Origin: Zygnema cylindricum
Taxonomy: Eukaryota > Streptophyta > Zygnematophyceae > Zygnematales > Zygnemataceae
Direction: 5' to 3'
DNA: 64,000 bases
Assembly (NCBI GenBank): GCA_037447655.1
Contig: JBBHKE010002233.1
Span: 177,398 to 241,397 of the forward strand
In this document: positions 1-10,290 of the stretch, one piece after another
How the letters are laid out: each line of letters starts with the position of its first letter
Numbering within the stretch: the first letter of the stretch is position 1
Made by a program: the position numbers and the translations under genes
Notes under the pieces: model-generated
The model's database searches: none
Seen by the model: only the letters and a program-made list of their open reading frames with translations
What the model was told of the DNA's origin: nothing

Positions 1-305
1 AATTTCAGTAATTTGGAAACTTCAATTACCTGAGTGTTAGCCAAGTATATTCTCTCCGTATAAAAAGCAGTGTACTGTAGCATTATGTACGACAAGTGTG
101 TCTCCGTGCAAAACCTCCACGTGTCACTTCATGTCTACAATGTAAGTACATTTCGCTGATTTCACATGGCAGTTCAGTTTCAATAGCATTTAGCAGTCGG
201 AAATAACGCGAACAACGTGTAATCTTTTAAAAGGAAATAAATAAACAAAATAGCGTAAAATAACCTTATAATGTTGAATTTCGCTTTTATTTGTATGTTT
301 CATAC

Positions 306-751
306 CATAGTTCAAAAGTAGGCGTTTTTATGGTAGGCCTTTGGTCGGCGCCTTTATCGTAAGTTGTGTTATGGGCTTTTCATGTGATCTTCTTATATCG
401 CTACTTTGATCAGCGACCGTCCGATCGTCTGAATCTGACAGTGTAAATAAAAAAATTTGGTCCGAATGTTTTAATTGGTTCAATTTTTGGTCCGAATGTT
501 TTAATTGGTCCAAATAGGTCCGAATGTTTTAATTGGTCCGAATAGGTCCGAATGTTTTAATTGGTCCGAATAGGTCCGAATGTTTTAATTGTTCCGAATA
601 GGTCCGAATGTTTTAATTGGTCCAAATAGGTCCGAATGTTTTAATTGGTCCAAATAGGTCCGAATACAATATGGGTCTTAAGGTCATATTGTATGTTTTG
701 CATACAATAGGCATATTGTATGGGCCTACTTTCACCTACTTTTGAACTATG
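306..751. mobile_element. hAT-like MITE, copy 1, with 8-bp target duplication
   Basis: The element has 17-bp perfect terminal inverted repeats (CATAGTTCAAAAGTAGG at 306-322 and its complement at 735-751). They are flanked by the perfect 8-bp direct repeat TTTCATAC at 298-305 and 752-759. An 8-bp duplication is the hAT superfamily hallmark. No transposase is present, so it is non-autonomous. The interior carries a 28-bp minisatellite. The stretch around 350-455 matches, in reverse complement, the interior of the copy at 20277-20823, which has its own target duplication. Confidence 0.88.
459..668. repeat. 28-bp minisatellite inside the hAT-like MITE
   Basis: The motif GGTCCGAATGTTTTAATTGG plus an eight-base tail starts at 459, 489, 517, 545, 573, 601, 629 and 657. 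The period is exactly 28 bp after the first unit, and units differ by one or two bases. The related element at 20277-20823 has only about one equivalent unit, so the array expanded after the two copies diverged. Confidence 0.95.
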
Positions 752-1079
752 TTTCATACGATTTCTAAACCCACAAGTACAATATCACCCACGTCTACAA
801 CCGTCACATTTCAAAGTTTCGATTTCATTTTCATTTTGGGAAGCTCTTTTAAGTAGTACGGAGAATCTTCACTACAGTCTAAAATACTTCTTTAAATTAT
901 CGACTACATGGGGACACGCCCTAAATGCCGTCAGAATAGGCATTTACAATTAAAATAGTGTGCATGCCAGCTCAACAAAGTCGACTCAATTTAGTTAAAT
1001 TTGTATTAATGTCTTCTATTATTTCAACACTGTAACATAAAATAACGTTAATAACACTAAATTAGCGCTTAAACTAGGG

Positions 1080-1235
1080 AGTTGCCAATCGCAGTGACAA
1101 TTTTTGCTGCGCGCAGGTTCTGTAGTTGCGTCAGCTTATCAAAAATTGTACATTTGAAGTACAGTTTAGTACAAGCTACGTTCCTTTGAATTCAGATTTG
1201 ACGGTCAATCCGTCGAACAACTCTTTGAATCATAA
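1080..1235. repeat. Dispersed GCGCGCAG-type repeat fragment
   Basis: This segment contains a tgctgcgcgcagg motif, then acatttgaagtacag and gacggtcaatccgtcgaac. The same order of motifs recurs at about 15450-15590, 15660-15780 and, inverted, 16850-16970. It is a fragment of the family that builds the inverted-repeat nest upstream of the ADP/ATP carrier. No coding potential is seen. Confidence 0.7.
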
Positions 1236-1998
1236 AGCTAATATATGCTCTTTGGCCATCAATTCGTACTTAGCCTGTACGAATTTTGAACATTTTTCTA
1301 CTTGTTGACGTATACCCTAAAACTCGGATTTGTATAATTCACGTTTCTCTAGGTATTTAAACGATAATCGGTCACGAACTCTTTGAAACAGTTGTTCAAA
1401 TCGCGCGTTTTTTTCCTTTTTTCCGATTAAAACGTATAATTCGTGACTTTTGAATAAATCGGAAAAAAACGGGGTGTACTTTCTGTCCGGTAAACTGAAC
1501 GGCGAATTTACGGTAAATGTACGGTATTTACAGTAACTGTACGGTTTTGTACCCAAAAAGTACGGAATTTGACTAAAAGATGCGTTGCACTTCGTAGTAC
1601 TTTCTGTCCGGTAAACTGAACAGAAATTTAACGGGGAACGTACGGAATTGTACCAACAGTGTACGGACAATGACTGAAAAAGACGGGAACTGTACGGAAA
1701 ATGTACAAACTGCGGGATATGTAAAATTTATTTTTCTTTACATGTACGGAATAGTACGGACGAAAATTCATTAACGATTTTTACGATTTTTTCAAAAGGT
1801 TCAATGCGTTTGTTACGCATAATTCGCTGCGATTAAATCGTTCGCACTAAACGCCGTGAACAACTATGCTTTGAAACATAAAGCAAATATATGCTCTTTG
1901 GCCATCAATTCGTGCTAAGCCTGTACGAATTTGAACATTTTTCTACTTGCTCGGATTTGTAAAATTCACGTTTCACTACTCTAGGTATTTAAACGATG
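1219..1998. mobile_element. GTAC-rich element bounded by about 140-bp direct repeats
   Basis: A block at about 1219-1366 recurs at about 1859-1998 in the same orientation. Shared stretches include atatgctctttggccatcaa and ctaggtatttaaacgat. The 490 bp between them is dense in the tetranucleotide GTAC and in tgtccggtaaactgaac. The same GTAC-rich sequence occurs inverted at about 21225-21600. No protein is encoded. It could be a small terminal-direct-repeat element or a simple segmental duplication. Confidence 0.55.
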
Positions 1999-2018
1999 AT
2001 CAAGTCTCGAAAAAGCTT

Positions 2019-2088
2019 GCGCATTGGGGGAATCGAACCCCCGGCATCACCGTGGGAGGGTGATATGTTACCACTACACCAAATGCGC
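2019..2088 (-). tRNA. trnG-CCC: tRNA-Gly (anticodon CCC)
   Basis: On the minus strand the sequence folds as a cloverleaf. It has a 7-bp acceptor stem GCGCATT/AATGCGC, an A-box-like TGGTGTAGTGGTA in the D arm, an anticodon stem TCACC/GGTGA with loop CTCCCAC (anticodon CCC), and a T arm GGGGG-TTCGATT-CCCCC containing the B box. No intron is seen. A run of five T follows about 5 nt after the 3' end on the transcribed strand, a proper RNA polymerase III terminator. The gene lies 142 bp upstream of the STR6-like start codon and is divergent from it. It looks functional. Confidence 0.93.
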
Positions 2089-2230
2089 TAATTTTCTTAC
2101 GATTACGTATTTTTTTTATTTAAAAATTGTAAATTATATATTCATTGAATTCATTCAATTCCCTTTACAATATACACTGAGCAGCAATCTTTTTCCACCA
2201 TTGCCTGCTCAAAGTGTTGCGTGTGTTGCG

Positions 2231-5200
2231 ATGGAGGAGAATCCTGGCAACGGTGTTCTACTCTATTACAAGTACACACCGCTGGAGGACACTCTCTCCG
2301 CAAAAGCCTGGCTGCAAACCCTCTGTCAGACTCTCGGTCTGGTTGGCCGTGTCCGAATATCGCCACAGGGCGTCAATGTAACAGTGAGTTCCATGAACTG
2401 TCGATTAAAGGCAACCGAACCCTAGATGCATACATTCGTCTATACATTCATACATACATATTCATACATGCATTCATACCTGCTTGCTTTCATACATACA
2501 CTCATACATACATTCATGTATACATTCATACATGTATCTACACATGCATGCATACATACACTCACACATGCATTCATACCTGCTTGCTTTCATGCATACT
2601 TTCATACATACATTCATGTATACATTCATACATGCATTCATACATAACATTATGACAGTATTGTTGTAAACAACAACATTGAGTTCCATGAATTGTTCCG
2701 TCAAAGGCCATTGGTAATATCAACATTGTTGTACCCATTCTCTTTTGCTACGCTACAATGTTTTGAGGTTTTTGAGTGAGGGAGAAGACCGGTGCTAATG
2801 CAAATAAATCTTTCCAGCATTATCCTATCAAGTTCTGCAAAAAAATCAGTATTTGATGCTTGTTTCATGTTGTTCAGCCTTATTACAAGGTGCAATTCCA
2901 CAGGGGATATTTTACATATGTGAAAATAAAGCCACTTCAATATTCATTAACATTACACCGTGTATCGCTAATAGTGCTAATGTTCTTTTTGCCACTTAAA
3001 ACATCTTTTCTCTGTACACGCTTGTTGGATAATGGATCTAACGGTTGCGATTGAAAGCCAATATTCTCACCTTCCGATTAGCGGTCTCCATGTGAAAATT
3101 GGACAAGTGTGTACGGAGAAAAAATGTTTTAAGTGGCCAAAAAATTAGTAACACTAATAGCGATACACGGTGTAGTTTGGGACATACCTATATTGTCCAC
3201 ACCAACTGAAAATAATTTAGGGTTGGCCGAGTTCAACGAGTTCAACGAGTTCAACATTGATATTAATGTTGCAAAAAAGTTTAAACCTTAGGAAACATTT
3301 TGGCTTCAAGTTCAAATAGCCAAGTATTCCCCTTTCGGTTCACATGAACTTTCACCTTTAATAATTACTTGCATTTTGAAGGATTTAGTGGTCCATTTGA
3401 TTTTTTTACTTTTTCTTGTTAAGTATAGTATGCATAATGCTTATGTCCTATCTACCATGATTCATCTCTTTCTCTTTTTAGTATCGAATGAATCATGTAA
3501 ATATGACAAGTTCTTAAATTGTTTTTTTTTCAATTCCAATAATGTACATACGTTGTTTCTAAGTGTCGTTTATTTCACTAAACATTAATAATACTTTCAT
3601 AAAAGTTAAATTCACGACTTGCTTACATTCAAGACAATTGTAAACTAAGTCCATGCCCATCGTTCAAACACATGTCATAAATTCATAAGGAAAATGACAA
3701 TGAAAAGTCATAAGCCACCTATTTTTGAACTGCGGTTTAATAGTGAAGTTTGCTCGTTCGATAACACTGTGATAGTCGTTGTGAATTACACTTTAGATTT
3801 TTATTTTTATTTTTTTTGTGATTTTTGTGAATTATTGGTCTTGAAGGCATCTGGTATTAACTGCAGCGAATAATATTTCGCCACGAGGCTGATTATGGGC
3901 CTCTTAACAAAATACTGTTATTGACACTTATATTATGGTTTTGGGTAAAAAAGCGCTGGAATTAGTCTATGGACTCTAATAGCGATGGGTAATGTAAGTA
4001 CCGCTAATTTTGAACCCGGTCACTTGGTTCAAAATTATGTTTTACAACTACCCTAAAATTTGGTAGCGGTATTTTTCAGTTAATTTAACTAAAGTCCATA
4101 CAGTAAAGGAAGTACTTTTAAATGTTCAAATATGTAAAAATAAAATAATTTCGAATTTGTTTTGTTCTTTGTTGGTAAATCTATGTTCTAAGGTGGTTTA
4201 ACCGTAATCAACAATGAGCTTTTGCCCCTCAAATTATACTACTTTTACTGGAGTGATTATTTTTGTTGAATATTAGCAGTTCCATGGTACTTTCGTTTGT
4301 ATATTTCCTTGTTAATGCTCATTAATGGATATTCCTAGTATGTTTTACCCCGTCGCTATTAGAGTTAGAAATTTATCAGTGGTAACACTATTAAAACATG
4401 CTACATTAACTTATGTTTTGCCATGTGGCTCATTATGAGCCACTAAACTAAATAGTGTTATCAACACTAGTTTATGATTTTGGGTTAAACCTGCATTTGT
4501 ATTAGCGTTATTAGCATTACGAGTGATAAACAGTTTAGTTTGATAAAAATGGCCGTTGTTTGTTGAAATAATAGTTTCTACTTTAACGTAAATACTCTTC
4601 TTCTCAACATATCGTAGTCAATGAATATACCCAAATTTTACAAAGCAAATACCATGACTATGTATTACCCAAGTAAGTATGACCATAACCATATCAGTAT
4701 GACCATGTATTCCCAAAGCATCTAATGGATGATGCAATCATTTGCTGTCATACTAGTTTAGTAGATTCATGCAGCCTTGGGATTTTGCTTTTTTTTTTTT
4801 TTACATTATATCAAATAGCTTTTTGTTTTCCAGCTTTCTTTTCTTTCTTTTGTTTGTAAATTTGGACGAACAAAGAAAGTTTTACACGTTTTATAGTTCA
4901 GTAGCCCGTTCAATTGCGGAGAGAATACAATGATGCAAGTTCAAATCCCATCGACATTATGCAAACATATTTCGACGCTCAAATTAAAGTCAATTGAATA
5001 TTGAAAAGTTGTCAGTTCCAACACAAAAATATAGTTCACAGTTGTCCATATGCATATTTTTTTATCACTGCATAATTGTGTAGTTTGTACCACATTCTCA
5101 TCTATGCTATTTCTCCACATGAACTAAGGAATTATCTTGTTGTTGCTAGTGAATGAAATTGAATTGGGCTACATGTTTTACAATGGAATAATTGTTTCTT

Positions 5201-8200
5201 GGATAATTGTGACTCACAATTGAACCAATTTGTTTCAAAAGTGAGTCAAAATGGCTTACATGGAGTTCACCCAACTTCAGCAAGTTGATTGGTCTGTTTC
5301 TATTCTACTATTGTTAAGGTCCAAATACTGACAAGAACAAAAACAACAAAAATGTAAGTCATAACAATTAAAATTGTCCTACGAAATTTGTGAAGCATTT
5401 CAACAACTCACTAGGTTTTTCGACCATAACATTGGGACTATCACATATGCCATAACTTGTAAACTTGTCAATGTACCCTGCCCATCTTTATTACTGTTAA
5501 ACACTTTTGGGCACTCAAAAGTACTTTTTCTCGTGACCGAGTTTTCGATTTTCAATTGTGAATCACGATCAAAATGTGACACTGTCGCCTTTCGATTGCT
5601 CCTCTAAAAAAAGTTACAGATGTTTAAGTGCTCGAAACTGTTTGAAGTCTTTTTAACCCCAACCTCATGATCATCACTCAAAAAAAAAAATCCTTATCAT
5701 CTTCAAATTAAAACACAAAAATAGCGGCGTGGGCGAGTGTAGCCTGTGAATATATCTCCTTCTTTTTTTTTAACTTTTCATGCAAACTTGTTAAATACAC
5801 ATGACTGATAGGAGGATCTAAAACCTTATCTCCTTCTTTCCTTCTAACTTTTCATGCAAACTTGTTTAGTTCATGTGACAGGTAGGAGGATCCATAATTT
5901 TATCTCCTTTTCTTTTACCTTTTCGTGCAAACTTGTTTAATACATGTGACATATAGGAGGATCTATAATCTTATTTCTTTCTTTTCTTTTACTTTTCCTG
6001 CAAACTTGTTTTATACATGTGGCAGGTAGGAGGATCTATGGAGGCTCTTAGAGAACATATTCGTGTGGTTAAATCCCATCCTCAGTTTTCTGACTGCGAT
6101 TTTAAGCTCGACAGCTGTCTTAATAATAATGTCGATAATTCGAGAGTGGCATTGGAATGTGGATTCACGACTTTATCTGTCCGTATTGTTGAGGTGAAAC
6201 TTTAAACCCTAAAATGTGATAATATGACTTCAAAATGTTTCCATTAAATTTGTCTTTGTAAAATGAGGACGATATTGAAGTACATAGTTGTATTTGTTGT
6301 TTTTTTTCCCCATGTAGGTGTTGCTCTGATTGTCGATAGTAAGGAGGCTCTTTCTTTTAACTAGTAAATGGGAAAAAGCATTTTTCCAGTATTTGTAATG
6401 AAAAGATCTTTGTTGTCTTTATCTAGGAGTCTACTAATGGGCAGTTTGCTATATCGTAGCTTTCATTTATCCATTTATTCGTCTATCCACCTAACCACTT
6501 ATCCATTTATCTATTAATGTATTTATTCATTTATTCATTCTAGCTAGTTAGTATTTGCTGCAGGAGGTTGTGACCCATCCATTTATTTGTTTATTCATTT
6601 ATCCATTTATTCGTTTATCCATTTATCCATTCATCCGTTTATCCATTGATCCATTTATCCATTTATTCGTTTATCCATTTATTTGTTCATTTAGTTTTAC
6701 ACTTATTTGTTCATTTTACTGCAGGAGCTTGTGACACTTGGACCAAAATCAAATGCTGACGTGGCATTGGCTGGATGCCACATCAGCCCTTCTGAATTTC
6801 ACTCAATTCTTTCCTCCGCCCAAAAAAATACTTCTTCCTCCCAAACTTCAACTTTAGGTACTAATTCTTCCCATCCAAAGAGAGAGAGTTGGGAAAGTTT
6901 AAGAACAGACAAAAGTGGGAGAGAGAGTGTCGAAGATTTTTTAACCGGAGAGAGAGAAAGAGAGAGAGGAAGAGAGAATAGTGAAGATGTTTTACTTCGA
7001 GAGAGAAGCCCAGAAAGATTTGAAGATTTTAGAACTGAAGAGGGAGGAATCTCAGGAGGACAAAGGGGAGATGAGAATCGAGATGGCGATGGGAGGAAGA
7101 GAGGAGAGAGAAGAGGGAAAGGAGGAGAAGGAGAGAGAAAGGGAGACGGAGGAGAAAGCGGAGACCAAGGGGAAGGAGGAGGAGGAGAAGAAGGTGGAGG
7201 GGAAGCAGGAGAAGGAGGGGAAAGAAGAGGAGGAAAAGGAGGAAAAGGAGGAAGAGGAGTGGGAGGAGAGGGAGGGGAGAGAAAACCTGTAGTAGTATTA
7301 GATGTGAGAAATGTGTATGAAAGTCGAATCGGAAAGTTTCGAAGTTTACCGAATGTAAAAGTTTTGGAGGCTCCCATTCGTCAGTTTAGCGATTTACCGG
7401 ATTGGCTGGAAGGGCAGGCGCATCGACTGAAGGATCGGAAAATACTCATGTGAGGGGGGAGGGGGAGAGAGGGGAAGGGAGGGGGAGGGAGGGCGAGGGA
7501 GAGGCGAGAAGAGAGGGGAATTGCACATCGACTGAAGGGTCGGAAAATACTCATGTGAGGAGGGAGGGGGAGGGAGGGATGAGATTAGAGGGAGGACAAA
7601 GTGCGAAGGGAAGTGTAAGAGGGAGGGAAAATGGGAATTAGAGTGGAGGGAGGGAAAGGAAGGGAGAGAGGGAACGGAGGGAGAGATTTACCCTATTGTA
7701 AGGCAAATTCATCAACTTAAATATTGGAAAAGTACTCGTATAAGGAGGGAGGGAAGGGAGGAAAGTGAGGAATAGGAGGGACGTGAGGGAGAGTGGAAAG
7801 GGAGAAGGTCTGAAAAATACTGATGGAGAGGGAGGGAAGCAAGAGAGGAAGGGGTGAAGAGGTGGAAAATACTCATGTTAGGTGGGATGGTTAGAAAGGA
7901 AAAAGAGGGAAGAGGGGGAAGAGAGGGTAGGAAAGAGAGAAGATGTTGAAAATACTTATGCGATGAGGGTGGGAAGGAAGGGATAGAAAGAGAAAAGGGA
8001 AAATTTTGACTGAGATAAAATTGTTTGTTCGGAATAGTGTAGACTTCGGTCTATTTGGAAATTTGGGAGTTCAATTATTTTAGAGTTCCTTTTGTATAAA
8101 TAGTCATTATTATCTATATAATTATATTATATTCGTTGTTAATTATTCATCTTATAATGCTTAAGGTAGGTTTGTGGTTTTTTTCCATATTTCTAGTAGA

Positions 8201-8795
8201 AGAATTCTTACTTATATTTTTTGAAGTTATTTTTTACGTGTGTTTAGATTCATTTTGAATTCATGTTTTGGTTACCGTTTTTTATTATTAATGCGTTAAT
8301 TGTTATGTTATGATTGGTTTTTTTTTAAGTTTCATATTGAAAATGTTTCAAAAAGTTTCATATTGACAAAAAAAAAAAAAGTTCATATTAAACTTAATGT
8401 TACTATTGGGGTTTTGATGGTTGATGTCTGCATTGGGGTTTTTTAACAAATATTAATATTACTTTTCGTATTGGGGTTTCCTAACAAAACTTACAAAACA
8501 TTAGTATTACTGTTACTATTGAGGTTTTCTAACAAAACATTACAATTACTGTTGCTATTGAGGTTTTCTAACAAACTTTAGCATTACTGTTGCTATTGAG
8601 GTTTTCTAACAAACATTACTATTACTGTTACTATTGGGGTTTTCTAACAAAACCTTATAATTACTGTTACCATTGGGGTTTTCTATTCTCAGGTACTGTA
8701 CCGGAGGAGTCCGGTGTGAGAGTGCCTCGGCTCACATAAAGTCTTTGGGACGGCTGGATGTCAGCATACAAGGTGCTTTTAATATTATACACCAT

Positions 8796-8864
<69 letters not shown>

Positions 8865-10044
8865 TTTTGTTTTTTTTTATTATCTCATAACTACTCTACA
8901 ACTTTTGTTATTAGTGTTAAATATTTTATTACTGTTAGTGTGAGATTAGAATATATACTACTGATTTAGTGTAAGGAGACATGGGGTGTAGTCCACAGTC
9001 CTTAAAGTGGGGAATGGAAGTCTGGAAGGATGGAGGTGAACTAAAGAACAAGAGAGAGAGAGGAGGAGGAGGGGTGGTGGAGTGGAGGCAGGGAGGGCTG
9101 TGGGAGGGGATAGAGTGGAGATTGTGGTATGAAGTGAGAGAGAGGAAGGTGGAGGGAGGATAAAGGAACTGGAGGGAGGAAGCAATCATGAGGAAGAGAA
9201 GCATAATAATGAAGGATCAGGTAGTATAGAAGGAAACTGACAGTAATGGTATAAAAGACGGATAGAATGGAGAACTATGGACAAGGACTTATAAAGATAA
9301 ATAGAAGGAATATAAAAAGGGGAAGGGGAGGGAAAGAATGGAAGCACAGGAAGGGGAGAGGAGAGGGAGAGGGAGAGAGAGGGAGAGGGAGAGGGAGAGG
9401 AGAGGGAGAGGGAGGGGGAGAGGGAGAGGGAGAGGGAGGGAGAGGGAGAGAGAGAGGGAGAGGGAGAGGGAGAGGGAGAGGGAGAGGGAGAGGGAGAGAA
9501 GAGAGAGAATATGTTAATTTGTTAATATGTTCCTGTGCTATGCTATTATGTTTTTATGTCATTTTAACCTGTATTTTGTTTATTTTCAATTTTAATTTTA
9601 CCTTTTTTGTTTCTTTCCATCGAATCTTTAATCTTACTCTGTTTATGTAATCTTTTCGTATTTTTTTTTCCTCCTTTTGCAGCTTTCGGGAGGAATCATT
9701 CGATATTTGGAGGCCTATCCCAATGGAGGATTTTTTTCAGGGAAAAATTTTGTATATGACCACCGGTAGGTGAGAAATTTTGTCTTATGTGGATCACTTT
9801 TTGGTCTTTCTGAATCATTTTTTTCCTTATCTGAATTGCTGTTTTGTCCTGAACTCTTTTGTCTTATCTGAATTGTTTTTTGTCTTGTCTGTAGTGTTTT
9901 TGTCTTTTCTGGATCACTTTTGTCTTATCTGCATTTGACACATTTGAACTGGTGCATTATCTTTTTTTTTCTTTTTTTTTTTTTATATTTTGTTATATTT
10001 TGACTCTTTGCAATTTTAGCAATTTATATATATATATTAATATA

Positions 10045-10085
<41 letters not shown>

Positions 10086-10103
10086 TATATATATATATAT
10101 ATG

Positions 10104-10134
<31 letters not shown>

Positions 10135-10234
10135 TATATATATATATATGGATATATATATATATATATAGATATATATATATATATATATATGATGCAA
10201 TATATATATATATATATATATCTATATATATATG

Positions 10235-10290
<56 letters not shown>

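Noticed and set aside
459-668. CRISPR-like array
   Set aside because: The units are contiguous 28-bp tandem repeats with no unique spacers, inside a eukaryotic transposon.
1219-1998. LTR retrotransposon (direct repeats as LTRs)
   Set aside because: The repeats lack TG...CA ends, there is no primer-binding site or coding region, and no target duplication could be seen.
4905-4970. Possible tRNA (agttcaaatcccatcgac resembles a B box)
   Set aside because: No acceptor stem or anticodon stem pairs on either strand.
6799-7377. 192-aa Pro/Ser-rich minus-strand frame
   Set aside because: Antisense of the GGAGA repeat within STR6 exon 3. The plus frame carries the rhodanese domain.
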